Part shown: piece after piece, positions 55,037 to 64,000 of the stretch
How positions within the stretch are numbered: the first letter of the stretch is position 1
Layout: every line of letters begins with the position of its first letter
Assembly (NCBI RefSeq): GCF_005405905.1
Contig: NZ_BJHU01000013.1
Span: 186,001 to 250,000 of the forward strand
DNA from: Acidovorax sp. NB1
GTDB taxonomy: Bacteria > Pseudomonadota > Gammaproteobacteria > Burkholderiales > Burkholderiaceae_C
Direction: 5' to 3'
DNA: 64,000 nt
Notes under the pieces: generated by a model
What the model was told of the DNA's origin: nothing
The model's input: only the letters and a program-made list of their open reading frames with translations
Databases searched by the model: none
Translations under genes and position numbers: made by a program

Positions 55037-55909
55037 TTACATCACTGCGTCAGCCGGCAGGCGCTGCAGCATGGCCAGGCTGCTGGACACGGTGTTGCGC
55101 AGTTCGCGTCGGTCACAGATGAAGTCCACAGCACCCTTGGTCTGCAGGAATTCGGCGCGCTGGAAGCCTTCGGGCAGGGTCACGCGCACGGTGGATTCGA
55201 TCACGCGGGGGCCCGCAAAACCGATCAGGGCCTTAGGCTCGGCGATCACGATGTCGCCCACGAAGGCGAAGCCAGCGCTCACGCCGCCCATGGTCGGGTC
55301 GGTCAGCACGCTGATGTAGGGCAGGCCCTTCTTGGCCAAGCGGGTGAGGGCCGCGTTGGTCTTGGCCATCTGCATCAGCGACAGCAGGCCTTCCTGCATG
55401 CGTGCGCCGCCGGTGGCGGTAAAGCAGATGAAGGGCACCTTTTGCTCGATGGCGGTTTCCACGCCGCGCACGAAGCGCTCGCCCACCACGGAGCCCATGG
55501 AGCCGCCCATGAAGTCGAACTCGAAGCATGCGGCCACCACGTTGATGCTCTTGACCGCACCGCCCATCACGATGAGGGCATCGGTCTCGCCGGTGTTCTC
55601 CAGTGCTTCCTTCAGGCGTTCAGGGTACTTGCGGCTGTCCTTGAACTTGAGAGCGTCCACGGGCAGCACTTCCTGGCCGATCTCGTAACGGCCCTCGGCA
55701 TCCAGAAACGAGTCCAGGCGCGCACGGGCGCCGATGCGGTGGTGGTGGCTGCAGTGGGGGCAGACGTTCTGGTTGTGTTCCAGGTCAGCTTTGTAGAGCA
55801 CCGTTTCGCAGCTCGGGCACTTGATCCACAGGCCTTCGGGCACCTGGCGGCGCTCGGTAGGGTCGGTTTGCTGGATCTTGGAGGGCAGAAGTTTTTCGAG
55901 CCAGGACAT
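55037..55909 (-). CDS. accD: Acetyl-CoA carboxylase carboxyltransferase subunit beta
   Basis: The 290-residue protein has a zinc ribbon (C31, C34, C50, C53; [15 protein letters not shown] and [12 protein letters not shown]) and a crotonase-like domain ([17 protein letters not shown]). It makes malonyl-CoA with AccA, feeding the fab genes encoded earlier. It lies 108 bp after trpA on the same strand, the usual trpBA-accD order. Confidence 0.96.
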   Translation of the reverse strand: MSWLEKLLPSKIQQTDPTERRQVPEGLWIKCPSCETVLYKADLEHNQNVCPHCSHHHRIGARARLDSFLDAEGRYEIGQEVLPVDALKFKDSRKYPERLKEALENTGETDALIVMGGAVKSINVVAACFEFDFMGGSMGSVVGERFVRGVETAIEQKVPFICFTATGGARMQEGLLSLMQMAKTNAALTRLAKKGLPYISVLTDPTMGGVSAGFAFVGDIVIAEPKALIGFAGPRVIESTVRVTLPEGFQRAEFLQTKGAVDFICDRRELRNTVSSSLAMLQRLPADAVM

Positions 55910-56017
55910 GGTGTTTTCCTCTTCAGTGGCGAGATCTGTCAGCGCAGCCGGTAGGCGTTTGGGGACAGGTCTTGAGTGAAATGAGGGCGCGCACCATGCG
56001 GCGCGCGCCGGGCAGCA

Positions 56018-56827
56018 TTATGCGTCGAGTGCTTTACGCACACCACGCAGGAAGTCCACGGTGAGGGGCACCACCTTGGCGTGCTCCTGGTCTTCGATCA
56101 GCTGGATGATGCGACTGCCGATGACCACGGCGTCGGCCACCTTGCCGATGGCCTGGGCAGTGGCGGCGTCGCGGATGCCGAAGCCCACACCCACGGGAAT
56201 GGTCACATGCTGGCGGATGCGGGGCAGCATCTGCTCCACAGCCGCCGTATCCAGCGCGCCGGAGCCAGTCACGCCCTTGAGTGACACGTAGTACACATAG
56301 CCACTGGCCACGCGCGCTACCTGGGCCATGCGTTCATCCGTGCTGGTGGGGGCCAGCAGGAAGATCAGGTCCATGCCGTGCTCACGCAGGCTGGCGGCAA
56401 AGGCTTCGCATTCTTCGGGCGGGTAGTCCACGATGAGCACGCCGTCCACGCCCGCCGCAGCAGAGTCGCGCACAAACGCGCCTTCGCCGTGCTTCTGGTC
56501 GTAGCGTTCCACGGGGTTGGCATAGCCCATCAACACCACGGGTGTGGTGCTGTTGCGCTTGCGGAACTCACGCACATGGTCGAGCACCTGCGTCATGCCA
56601 ATGCCCAGGCTGAGGGCCTTTTCGCCCGCCTTCTGGATCACCGGGCCATCGGCCATGGGGTCGGAGAAGGGCACGCCCAGTTCGATCACGTCGGCACCTG
56701 CCTCGACCATGCCGTGCATGAGCGCGGGGGTGATGTCGGCGAACGGGAAACCGGCGGTCACATAAGGAATCAGCGCCTTGCGGCCCTGCGCTTGCAGGGC
56801 AGAGAAGGTGGATGCGATACGGCTCAT
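56018..56827 (-). CDS. trpA: Tryptophan synthase alpha subunit
   Basis: The 269-residue TIM-barrel protein has E49 and D60 in [16 protein letters not shown], the same numbering as the standard enzyme, plus the GVTGSGALD phosphate loop. It releases indole from indoleglycerol phosphate. The ATG directly follows the trpB stop (TAAATG). Confidence 0.97.
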   Translation of the reverse strand: MSRIASTFSALQAQGRKALIPYVTAGFPFADITPALMHGMVEAGADVIELGVPFSDPMADGPVIQKAGEKALSLGIGMTQVLDHVREFRKRNSTTPVVLMGYANPVERYDQKHGEGAFVRDSAAAGVDGVLIVDYPPEECEAFAASLREHGMDLIFLLAPTSTDERMAQVARVASGYVYYVSLKGVTGSGALDTAAVEQMLPRIRQHVTIPVGVGFGIRDAATAQAIGKVADAVVIGSRIIQLIEDQEHAKVVPLTVDFLRGVRKALDA

Positions 56828-58111
56828 TTATTTCACCACCTTGATGGGTTGCTCGCCACCCTTGACGGACTGCCCCTGGCAGCTGGGTCGGCAGTAAAAG
56901 TCGGCGCCGCTCAGGTCGGCCACGGTACCGATGTCCTTGTCGCCTCGGCCCGAGAGGTTGACCAGGATGGACTGGTCTGGGCGCATGGTTTTGGCCAGCT
57001 TCATGGCGTAGGCCATGGCATGGCTGGATTCCAGCGCAGGGATGATCCCCTCGGTGCGGCACAGGTAGTGGAAGGCGTCCAGCGCTTCCTGGTCGGTGAT
57101 GCCGACGTATTCGGCGCGGCCGATCTCCTGCAGCCAGGCGTGCTCGGGGCCCACGCCGGGGTAGTCCAGGCCTGCGCTGATGCTGTGGGTTTCTGTAATC
57201 TGGCCGTTGTCATCCTGCAGGATGAAGGTGCGGTTGCCGTGCAGCACGCCCGCGCTGCCTTTTTGCAGCGATGCCGAGTGTTTGCCCGATTCCAGTCCTT
57301 CACCGGCGGCCTCCACGCCGATGAGGCGCGTCTTCTCGAACGGGATGTAGGGGTGGAAGATGCCCATGGCGTTGCTGCCGCCGCCCACGCAGGCGATGAC
57401 GGCATCTGGCTGGTTGCCCAGTACCTTTTGCTCTGCCAGCATGGCAGGCATCTGCGTGATGGCTTCTTTGCCTATCACGCTCTGGAAGTCGCGCACCATC
57501 ATCGGGTAGGGGTGCGGGCCTGCCACGGTGCCGATGATGTAGAAGGTGTTGTCCACATTGGCCACCCAGTCGCGCATGGCCTCGTTCAGCGCGTCCTTCA
57601 GGGTCTTGCTGCCCGACTCGACAGGCACCACGGTGGCGCCCAGCAGCTTCATGCGGTACACGTTGGGGCTTTGGCGCTTGACGTCCTCGGCACCCATGTA
57701 GACCACACATTCCAGGCCGTAGCGCGCGCAGATGGTGGCGGTGGCCACGCCGTGCTGACCTGCGCCAGTCTCGGCAATCACACGGGGCTTGCCCATGCGC
57801 TTGGCCAGCATGGCTTGGCCGATCACGTTATTGATCTTGTGGGCGCCCGTGTGGTTGAGGTCTTCGCGCTTGAGGTAAATCTGCGCGCCACCCATTTCGC
57901 GGCTGGTGCGTGCGGCATGGTAGATGGGGGAAGGGCGGCCTACGAAGTGCTTGAGCTCGTACTCGAACTCGGCGAGGAAGTCCGGGTCGTTCTGGTAGCG
58001 GGCGTAGGCCTCGCGCAGTTCTTGGATCGCGTGGGTCAGCGTCTCGCTGACAAAACTGCCGCCGTAGGGGCCGAAATGGCCCGATGCATCAGGTTGCTGA
58101 TAGGAATTCAT
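56828..58111 (-). CDS. trpB: Tryptophan synthase beta subunit
   Basis: The 427-residue PLP enzyme has K92 in [11 protein letters not shown] and the [10 protein letters not shown] phosphate loop. It joins indole and serine. The C-terminal tail after [12 protein letters not shown] is about 25 residues longer than in E. coli. It overlaps the end of trpF by 23 bp. Confidence 0.97.
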   Translation of the reverse strand: MNSYQQPDASGHFGPYGGSFVSETLTHAIQELREAYARYQNDPDFLAEFEYELKHFVGRPSPIYHAARTSREMGGAQIYLKREDLNHTGAHKINNVIGQAMLAKRMGKPRVIAETGAGQHGVATATICARYGLECVVYMGAEDVKRQSPNVYRMKLLGATVVPVESGSKTLKDALNEAMRDWVANVDNTFYIIGTVAGPHPYPMMVRDFQSVIGKEAITQMPAMLAEQKVLGNQPDAVIACVGGGSNAMGIFHPYIPFEKTRLIGVEAAGEGLESGKHSASLQKGSAGVLHGNRTFILQDDNGQITETHSISAGLDYPGVGPEHAWLQEIGRAEYVGITDQEALDAFHYLCRTEGIIPALESSHAMAYAMKLAKTMRPDQSILVNLSGRGDKDIGTVADLSGADFYCRPSCQGQSVKGGEQPIKVVK

Positions 58112-58850
58112 GGGGGTTCTTTGCAAGTTGGGCATCGGCCGCACGCACGGCGGCGATGAACCGTTGGATTTTTCCGGCGTCCTTGATGCCCTTCAGGGGG
58201 GCGCCATCGGGGCTGTTGGGGTCGGTGGCTTCGACGCCGGAGCTGACATCAACCGCCAGCGTCTTGCAACGCGGGCGGACTTGCAAAATGCCATCGGTCA
58301 CGTTTGCAGGCGTGAGTCCACCAGACAAAACGAGGTGAGAGCTGACGCTTGGTGGAAGGAGTGACCAATTGAATGCCTTGCCGCCGCCGCCATAGCCTTC
58401 GACATGCGCGTCGAGCAGGATGGCCTGGGCGTGAGAATAATCGTGCGCGTATTTTACGAGGTCGAACCGGGCGGCACCATCACCCAGGGGAATGCGTGCG
58501 GCACGCAGGTAGGGCCGTGCACCCTGGCCGGTGGCGGCGAGGCAGTCTTCGGGAGATTCATCGCCGTGAAACTGGATGGTTGCGCCTGCGATCAAAGCGC
58601 TTGCAGCTATCACATTTGTAGCGGATTCGTTCACGCAGAGCAGCACGGGGGTCACGAAAGGTGGTAGCCGCCTGGCCAGCTGTGCTGCGCGCGCGGGTGT
58701 GACGGCACGGGGGCTTGGTGCATAGAGCACGAAACCGATCGCGTCGGCGCCGGCGGCCACCGCCGCGTCCACGTCTTCCTCACGCGTCAGGCCGCAGATC
58801 TTGATGCGGGTACGGGCGGGGGGGAGGGGGTGGTTGTCGTGGACTTTCAT
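58089..58850 (-). CDS. trpF: Phosphoribosylanthranilate isomerase
   Basis: The 253-residue protein has C19 in [23 protein letters not shown], and the catalytic aspartate in [29 protein letters not shown] and DVSSGVE bind phosphate. The ATG overlaps the truA stop (ATGA), which decides this start over an upstream TTG. It is longer than the usual 205-225 residues at both ends. Residues 77-95 are encoded by sequence matching the dispersed repeat. Confidence 0.94.
   Translation of the reverse strand: MKVHDNHPLPPARTRIKICGLTREEDVDAAVAAGADAIGFVLYAPSPRAVTPARAAQLARRLPPFVTPVLLCVNESATNVIAASALIAGATIQFHGDESPEDCLAATGQGARPYLRAARIPLGDGAARFDLVKYAHDYSHAQAILLDAHVEGYGGGGKAFNWSLLPPSVSSHLVLSGGLTPANVTDGILQVRPRCKTLAVDVSSGVEATDPNSPDGAPLKGIKDAGKIQRFIAAVRAADAQLAKNPHEFLSAT
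58562..58626 (-). repeat. REP-like repeat-like sequence inside trpF
   Basis: In the gene sense it reads ACAAATGTGATAGCTGCAAG, then CGCTTTGATCGCAGGCGCAA, then CCATCCAGTTT. GATAGCTGC, GCGCTT, GAT, AGGCG and the right-end CCA-TTT occur in the same order as in intergenic copies. The right third is also constrained by the conserved QFHGDE motif, so the true repeat end is uncertain. Confidence 0.5.
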
Positions 58851-59722
58851 GGCAGCCAATCATACGCAGCCGTGCGCTGGGGTAGGCCCCAGCGGGCGTC
58901 GTAGACCGGGCCCTGGAAGTACAGCCCATCTGGCGAAAAGGTGGGCGCCGCAGCGTCGCGTGATCTGGCCGCCAGCACCTGCGCCACCCACTCGGGCGGC
59001 TGGTTTCCCTGGCCCACGGCGATCAGGCAGCCCATGATGTTGCGGATCATGTGGTGCAAAAACGCGTTGGCCTGGAACTCGAAGCGCCAGTAACAGGGGC
59101 TCCAGCCCAGTTCCGGGTGGGGCTCGCCCAGACCCCGGTGGGTGATATCGATGCGCTGCAGCGTCTTGACGGGTGACTTGGCCTGGCAGGCCGAGGCGCG
59201 AAACGACGTGAAGTCATGCTCGCCCAGCAGGATGTCGGCGGCTTGCCGCATGGCGCTGTGGTCCAGCGGGTGGTAGACCCAGCCCACGCGGCCAGCATCT
59301 ACGCTTGGCCGCACGGGGGACTGCAGAAGCACATACGCGTAGCGCCGCGCGACTGCACTGGCGCGGGCATGGAAGTCGTCAGGAACGGGCTGCGCCCACT
59401 GAACGGCAATGTCGGCCGGGAGAAAGGTGTTGGTGCCGCGCACCCAAGACGATGCGGGCCGATGAAGCGGGGTGTCAAAGTGCACCACCTGCATCAAGCC
59501 GTGCACTCCTGCATCGGTGCGGCCCGCGCACAGGGTGCTCACAGGGTGCGTGGCAAAGCGGCCCAGGGCCGCTTCGAGTTTGTCCTGAATCGTGTTGCCC
59601 GATAGCTGGCTTTGCCACCCACTGTAGGCCTGGCCGTTGTAGCTGACACCCAGTGCCACCCGCGTCATGGGGAGGCCTGGGGACGAGGTGGGTAGGGAGG
59701 TGCTTGACGAAACGGGCTGCAT
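58847..59722 (-). CDS. truA: tRNA pseudouridine(38-40) synthase
   Basis: The 291-residue protein has the catalytic D70 in CAGRTDAGVHG and the motifs GVSYNGQAYSGWQSQL and FLHHMIRNIMG. It modifies the tRNA anticodon arm. The start at 59722 overlaps the fimV stop (TGATG); a second in-frame ATG at 59668 (MTRVALGVSYNG) fits the family start better and remains possible. Confidence 0.94.
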   Translation of the reverse strand: MQPVSSSTSLPTSSPGLPMTRVALGVSYNGQAYSGWQSQLSGNTIQDKLEAALGRFATHPVSTLCAGRTDAGVHGLMQVVHFDTPLHRPASSWVRGTNTFLPADIAVQWAQPVPDDFHARASAVARRYAYVLLQSPVRPSVDAGRVGWVYHPLDHSAMRQAADILLGEHDFTSFRASACQAKSPVKTLQRIDITHRGLGEPHPELGWSPCYWRFEFQANAFLHHMIRNIMGCLIAVGQGNQPPEWVAQVLAARSRDAAAPTFSPDGLYFQGPVYDARWGLPQRTAAYDWLP

Positions 59723-62343
59723 CAGCCCAGTTCGGCCAGCATGCGCTGGGCGCGGGTCTTGAGCGCACCGCTGGATTCGGCCACCACCTCTTCGATCAGC
59801 GTGCGGGCGCCGTCTGTGTCGCCAATGGCGTTGAACTCTTCCGCCAGCGCCAGTTTGGTGGCCAGGGGATCGTCTTGCGCGGCGGCGGAACCATCGTCAG
59901 AGGGCTCGGGGGCGGGCGCTGGGGCCTTGGCTGCAGGAGCGGCCATGGGCTTGCTGGGCGCATTCAGGTCCAGTGACAGTTCGCCCAGGTCGAACTCCAT
60001 GGGGCCGGAGTCTTTGGCGTCGCCCGTCAGTGGCATGGGGCCGGAGGGCGCCATGCTCAGGTCGTCCGCGCTGGGGAAGTCCAGATTGGCCACCGGAGGG
60101 GGCGCGATCATGGGGCTGGGCGCTGTGTCGGGGCTGTTCCAGGCAGCAGGGGGTTCTGCGGAGGGTGGGGGCAGATCCAGTTCCGGGCGCAGCGTCGGGG
60201 GCTCATCGTCGTTGCGGGCACCGGCGGCTGCGGCAGCGGCTGCTGCAAAACCGCCAGGTGCTGCGGGCGGCGCATCAGTGAGTGCGTCGTCAGGCAGGTC
60301 CAGGTCGAGATCGAGGTCCAGGTCGGGGGGCAGCGCCGCAGCGGCCGGACCGGCTGCGCCGGTGAAGGTGCTGGGGAAGCCACCGGGAGGCAGCGATGGA
60401 GATTCGTCTTCGCCCATGCCAGGGCGGCCGCCAGGCTGGTACAGCCGGTTGTCGGGCTCCAGGTCGCGGCCCAGTTCGGCAACGCGGGCCCAGTCCGGCC
60501 CTTCGCCTTGGGTCAGCTTGAAGACTTCACCTGCCACGGCCTCCAGGGCCTTGCGGTCTTGGCGCTTGGCGTAGATCTCGCCCAGCTTGACGTGCACGGA
60601 AACACGGCCTGGGTTGTGGCGGACCGCTTCTTTCAGAATTTCTTCGGCCTGCAGATCGCGGCCATAGGCCAGATACACATCGGCTTCGGCCACAGGGTCC
60701 ACATCGCCCCCCGCGTCCAGCTGGCTGGGCGAGTAGGCCATGGAGGAACCGGTGGTCATCTCGCTGTTGGCCGTGTCCACGCGCTGGCCACCGCTGGCAC
60801 CGAAGAAGGAGTCGGGCTGGATGCGGCTTTCGAGGAAGGAGCTGTCCACCCCGCTGTTCTGGCGGCGCCGCTGGACGACGCGGTAGGCGCCAAAGCCCAG
60901 CAGGCCCGCCAGAACGATGCCGCCACCAATCGGTAGCAGTGGGTCGTCCATCAGGCCTGCCAGGAAGCCGGGTTCCTCAGCTGGTGCAGGCGCCGGGACT
61001 GGGACGGGCACGGGGGCTGGCGTTGGTGCCGGGGCGGGGGCCGATGCTTCGGCTGCGGGTGCCGAGGCTGCGGCTTCGGCGGGAACCGTGGCTTCTGCCG
61101 GGGCGCTGGCAGCGGCGGAGGGTGCCGAGGCCGGGGCTTCGGGTGCCGGTGGCGCCGTGGGCGTTGCGGGCACAGCGGGTGCTTGAACTGCCACGCCTGC
61201 GGGGGCGCTTGCTGCGCCAGCCGCTGCAGGGGCCGCACTGCCGCCAGCGGCCGACGAGGCGGCTCCCAGCTTGTTCAGGTCGGTGATGTTCTTGGACAGC
61301 TCGGCCATCCGGGTGGCCGCTTCGCCGGCCTGCTTGTCTTTGGCGACCTGCTCTTCAGCGGCCTTCTGGCCCTTGACGGAACCCTTGGAGAGCGTGAGCT
61401 TGTCCGGAGCGGCCGTTGCGGGCTTTTTGTCTTCGACGCGGGTTTGCACAGAGCCGGAAGCGGATCGCTGCGCCGCAGCCACTTCGGTGGTGGGCGCTGC
61501 GCCAGCAAGCTTGCGGCGGAAATCGTTGAAGTCGCGCGCCTGTGCGGCGAGGATCTGGCGCGCCTCGGGGGCGGTGGTGGACTGGGCTGCTGCCTCGTCG
61601 GGCATCTGCAGCACGGCGCCAGCCTTGATGCGGTTGACGTTGCCCTGGATGAAGGCATCGGGGTTGGCGCGCATCATGGCGACCAGCATCTGGTCCAGCG
61701 ACACGCCCGCGGGCTTGTAGGCGTTGGCAAGGCGGCCGGCTGTATCGCCAGCTTGCACGGTCACACCATCGGCAGGTGTTACGCGTGGTGCTGGGGCAGG
61801 AGCGGGACGAGGGGCCGCTGGTGCGGCAGCGGATTCGGCAGGCCTTGGCGCGGCGGGTGCGCGCACGGCGGGCGCGGCCTGCACCGCTGGTGCGGAAATT
61901 TGGGGCGATGCCGTAACCGCAGGCGCAGGGCGGCGCAGCGCGGGCGGATCGAACAGCATGGTGTAGCTGCGCACCAGGCGGCCGGTGCCCCAGTTGGCGT
62001 CCAGCACCAGGTCGAGGAAGGGTTCGTTCACGGGGCGGTCGCTGGTCAGGCGCAACACGGCCGTGCCATCGGGGCGGCGCTGCAGCTGGATCTGCAGGTT
62101 GTTCATCGTCTGGGTGTATTCCATGCCCTGGGCGCGGAACACTTCAGGGGCGGCTGCCGTGGCGCGCAGCGTGTCGGCTTCGGCCGGGGTGATTTGGGGC
62201 AGATCGATTTCTGCACGCAGGGGCTCGCCCAGGGCAGACTGCACAGTGATGCGACCCAGCGCGAGAGCGGACGCATCGGGGGCGTAAAAGCCAGCCGACA
62301 CCACGGCCGCAGCCGCCAGGACAGAGAATTTCCAACGATGCAT
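59722..62343 (-). CDS. fimV: FimV-like pilus assembly / polar hub protein
   Basis: The 873-residue protein has a signal peptide (MHRWKFSVLAAAAVV), the FimV N-terminal domain (LGRITVQSALGEPLRAEIDL), a LysM domain (about 193-248), a coiled segment and a long Ala/Pro stretch, a membrane helix (about 468-490), and an acidic C-terminal half with a TPR region and the FimV C-terminal motif (LALAEEFNAIGDTDGARTLI). It binds peptidoglycan and organises type IV pili and polar proteins. MTKKAPLV at 62403 is an alternative start. Confidence 0.92.
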   Translation of the reverse strand: MHRWKFSVLAAAAVVSAGFYAPDASALALGRITVQSALGEPLRAEIDLPQITPAEADTLRATAAAPEVFRAQGMEYTQTMNNLQIQLQRRPDGTAVLRLTSDRPVNEPFLDLVLDANWGTGRLVRSYTMLFDPPALRRPAPAVTASPQISAPAVQAAPAVRAPAAPRPAESAAAPAAPRPAPAPAPRVTPADGVTVQAGDTAGRLANAYKPAGVSLDQMLVAMMRANPDAFIQGNVNRIKAGAVLQMPDEAAAQSTTAPEARQILAAQARDFNDFRRKLAGAAPTTEVAAAQRSASGSVQTRVEDKKPATAAPDKLTLSKGSVKGQKAAEEQVAKDKQAGEAATRMAELSKNITDLNKLGAASSAAGGSAAPAAAGAASAPAGVAVQAPAVPATPTAPPAPEAPASAPSAAASAPAEATVPAEAAASAPAAEASAPAPAPTPAPVPVPVPAPAPAEEPGFLAGLMDDPLLPIGGGIVLAGLLGFGAYRVVQRRRQNSGVDSSFLESRIQPDSFFGASGGQRVDTANSEMTTGSSMAYSPSQLDAGGDVDPVAEADVYLAYGRDLQAEEILKEAVRHNPGRVSVHVKLGEIYAKRQDRKALEAVAGEVFKLTQGEGPDWARVAELGRDLEPDNRLYQPGGRPGMGEDESPSLPPGGFPSTFTGAAGPAAAALPPDLDLDLDLDLPDDALTDAPPAAPGGFAAAAAAAAGARNDDEPPTLRPELDLPPPSAEPPAAWNSPDTAPSPMIAPPPVANLDFPSADDLSMAPSGPMPLTGDAKDSGPMEFDLGELSLDLNAPSKPMAAPAAKAPAPAPEPSDDGSAAAQDDPLATKLALAEEFNAIGDTDGARTLIEEVVAESSGALKTRAQRMLAELG

Positions 62344-62427
62344 GTTTGCCAACAACTGATGAGGATTTTTTGCGGCTCGGACGAGCGGTGCTTTTTTTGT
62401 CATGGTCTGGTCCCGCCCCGGCGCGTG

Positions 62428-62456
62428 AAAATATGTAAAAAGCACCATAGCATCAA
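62428..62456 (-). promoter_or_regulatory. Possible promoter of fimV
   Basis: On the minus strand TTGATG and TATTTT are 17 bp apart. Transcription would start at about 62420, ahead of both possible fimV starts. The -10 matches the consensus at four of six bases. Confidence 0.4.
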
Positions 62457-62582
62457 TGTTTTGCACTGACAAGCTGAGGTGGCTCCGAAGCTTTGAGAGG
62501 GGCGCCGGGGCCCCAACTTGGGGCCTGCGGCTGTTGCCAATTGCCAACGTACCGTAACCGAGTGTGTCTGTAGTCCGGGCGT

Positions 62583-62615
62583 AAAAAAGCGCGCACACGG
62601 GGAGTGTGCGCGCTT
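62583..62615 (-). terminator. Rho-independent terminator of asd
   Basis: On the minus strand a stem of 12 bp (AAGCGCGCACAC with GTGTGCGCGCTT) and a five-base loop run into six T residues. It lies 28 bp past the asd stop and separates asd from fimV. Confidence 0.93.
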
Positions 62616-62642
62616 CCGGGGCGGGGCTGGTAGCCCCTGGGA

Positions 62643-63773
62643 TCAAGCGTCCAGCAGGATGCGCAGCATGCGGCGCAGGGGCTCGGCAGCACCCCACAGG
62701 AGCTGGTCGCCGATGGTGAAGGCGCCCACATATTCAGGGCCCATGGCCAGCTTGCGGATGCGGCCCACGGGGATGGTCATGGTGCCGGTCACGGCCACGG
62801 GCGTCAGATCCTTGATCGTGGCCTCGCGCGTGTTCGGAACCACCTTGGCCCACTGGTTGTCGGCGGCGATCATGGCTTCGATGTCCGCCACGGGCACATC
62901 CTTCTTGAGCTTGAAGGTCAGTGCCTGGCTGTGGCAGCGCATAGCGCCCACGCGCACGCAGAACCCGTCCACAGGCACGGCGGCAGAGTTGAAGCCTTCA
63001 CCCTGGCCGAGGATCTTGTTGGTCTCGGCCATGCCCTTCCATTCTTCCTTGGACATGCCATTGCCCAGGTCCTTGTCGATCCAGGGGATCAGGCTGCCGC
63101 CCAGGGGCACGCCGAAGTTGGCGGTTTCGGCGCCGGTCAGGGCACGCTGCTTGGCGATGACCTTGCGGTCGATCTCCAGGATGGCGCTCTTGGGGTCATC
63201 CAGCAGCGAGCGCACTTCGGCGTTAAGGGTGCCGTACTGCGTGAGCAGCTCGCGCATGTGCTGGGCACCGCCGCCCGATGCGGCCTGGTAGGTCTGGGTG
63301 CTCATCCACTCGACCAGGCCCGCCTTGTACAGCGCGCCCACGCCCATCAGCATGCAGCTCACGGTGCAGTTGCCGCCGATCCAGTCCTTGCCGCCGTTGG
63401 CCAAGGCGTTCTTGATGACGGGCATGTTGACCGGGTCCAGCACGATGACGGCGTTCTTCTCCATGCGCAGGGAGGAGGCGGCGTCGATCCAGTGGCCGTT
63501 CCAGCCGGCGGCGCGCAGCTTGGGGTACACCTCGTTGGTGTAGTCACCGCCCTGGGCGGTGATGATGATTTCGCAGCGCTTGAGGGCCTCGATGTTGAAC
63601 GCGTCCTGCAGCGCAGTCTCGTTCTTGGCCTGGGCAGGGGCCTTGCCGCCTGCGTTCGAGGTGGAGAAGAACATGGGCTCGATCAGATCGAAGTCCTTCT
63701 CTTGTTCCATGCGGTCCATCAGGACCGAGCCGACCATGCCGCGCCAGCCGACCAACCCTACCAACTTGCTCAT
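62643..63773 (-). CDS. asd: Aspartate-semialdehyde dehydrogenase
   Basis: The 376-residue protein has the NADP-binding [10 protein letters not shown], the nucleophile C136 in [27 protein letters not shown] and [12 protein letters not shown]. It makes aspartate semialdehyde for lysine, diaminopimelate, threonine and methionine. The start at [10 protein letters not shown] is fixed by the NADP motif. A threonine-rich leader reading frame lies upstream, so control by attenuation is possible. Confidence 0.96.
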   Translation of the reverse strand: MSKLVGLVGWRGMVGSVLMDRMEQEKDFDLIEPMFFSTSNAGGKAPAQAKNETALQDAFNIEALKRCEIIITAQGGDYTNEVYPKLRAAGWNGHWIDAASSLRMEKNAVIVLDPVNMPVIKNALANGGKDWIGGNCTVSCMLMGVGALYKAGLVEWMSTQTYQAASGGGAQHMRELLTQYGTLNAEVRSLLDDPKSAILEIDRKVIAKQRALTGAETANFGVPLGGSLIPWIDKDLGNGMSKEEWKGMAETNKILGQGEGFNSAAVPVDGFCVRVGAMRCHSQALTFKLKKDVPVADIEAMIAADNQWAKVVPNTREATIKDLTPVAVTGTMTIPVGRIRKLAMGPEYVGAFTIGDQLLWGAAEPLRRMLRILLDA

Positions 63774-63875
63774 TTCAACGCCCCTTTTCAGTGTAAGAAA
63801 CAGTGCCCGACCGGGACTGACTTTTGCCCCGGCTCGTCTGGGCCAGGGAGGGCGCACGACGATACCGGAGCTGGG
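63774..63875 (-). promoter_or_regulatory. Possible attenuator hairpins before asd
   Basis: On the minus strand, CAGTCCC pairs with GGG(C)ACTG around GGTC and is followed by TTTCTT (about 63787-63811), a terminator-like structure. Upstream, CCGGG/CCCGG and GCTCCGG/CCGGGGC can pair in exclusive ways, as antiterminator forms do. The T-run is imperfect. No folding program was run. Confidence 0.35.
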
Positions 63876-63977
63876 TCAGCCCTTAATGGTCGTGGTTTTG
63901 GTGGTGATTGCGCGCACAGCCACGCCTGCCAGGGCGGCAGTAGCGGTGTTCAGGTCGAACGGGCGGGCGGCAAACAT
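63876..63977 (-). CDS. Putative threonine-rich leader peptide of asd
   Basis: A 33-codon frame starts with ATG and ends in AITTKTTTIKG just before its stop. Five of the last ten residues are Thr, with two Ile and two Lys, all amino acids of the aspartate family, as in the E. coli thrL peptide. A TACAAT -10 element lies 7-8 bp before the ATG, so the peptide may be translated from a near-leaderless RNA. asd starts 102 bp after its stop. Translation is not proved. Confidence 0.5.
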   Translation of the reverse strand: MFAARPFDLNTATAALAGVAVRAITTKTTTIKG

Positions 63978-63984
63978 GGGCGAG

Positions 63985-63990
63985 ATTGTA
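63985..63990 (-). promoter_or_regulatory. -10 element for the asd leader
   Basis: TACAAT on the minus strand matches the sigma-70 -10 consensus at five of six bases and is placed to start RNA near the ATG of the leader frame. The -35 would be beyond the end of the window. Confidence 0.5.
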
Positions 63991-64000
63991 GCGGATTGCC

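Overview
The window is about 64 kb of high-GC chromosomal DNA from a betaproteobacterium. Gene order and protein sequence point to the family Comamonadaceae, probably an Acidovorax relative. Supporting blocks are yceD-rpmF-plsX-fabH-fabD-fabG-acpP-fabF, rpoE-rseA-rseB-mucD, lepA-lepB-rnc-era-recO-pdxJ-acpS-nagZ and asd-fimV-truA-trpF-trpB-trpA-accD. No rRNA, tRNA, phage, insertion sequence or CRISPR array was seen. The genus is an inference; the family rests on several independent synteny blocks.

Layout. (1) 1-4217: the end of an FAD oxidoreductase, then an amino-acid-type solute-binding protein, a class I aminotransferase and a ThDP enzyme, which look like a small amino-acid catabolism operon. 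(2) 4249-10515: DNA polymerase IV, a PAS chemoreceptor, a small membrane protein, queF, a prolyl-4-hydroxylase-like oxygenase and yaaA. (3) 10755-17764: rne, divergent from an rluC-type synthase, a Gph-like phosphatase, a Rieske protein and an SppA-like protease. (4) 17929-26893: a YwqK-like secreted protein, an RsmI-like methyltransferase and maf on the minus strand, divergent from the fatty-acid synthesis operon. (5) 27036-31593: a small membrane protein and the envelope-stress sigma-E system with its DegP-type protease. (6) 32103-40248: translation, secretion, RNA processing, pyridoxal phosphate and ACP-activation genes. (7) 40321-53541: an MscS-type channel coupled to a GGDEF response regulator, lysS, and a ten-gene surface-glycan cluster. 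(8) 53640-64000: a LON-domain protein, yggT, accD, trpBA, trpF, truA, fimV and asd.

The main structure not explained by genes is a family of dispersed REP-like repeats of about 60 bp. The core is GATAGCTGC, then a GCGC-type block, then GGCCATTTTT. At least eight copies lie between genes, at stop codons, or inside genes. In three genes the repeat appears to have become coding sequence: the signal peptide of the YwqK-like protein, the N-terminal tail of SppA, and an internal stretch of TrpF.

Three regulatory candidates stand out. A threonine-rich leader peptide with a terminator-like hairpin precedes asd, suggesting attenuation. Two perfect DnaA boxes overlap a promoter-like sequence upstream of a strong terminator, between mucD and lepA. 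A run of ten GGGCGAC heptamers sits just before the start of the membrane-bound nucleotide-sugar dehydratase that begins the glycan cluster; that gene also carries an 8-bp homopolymer.
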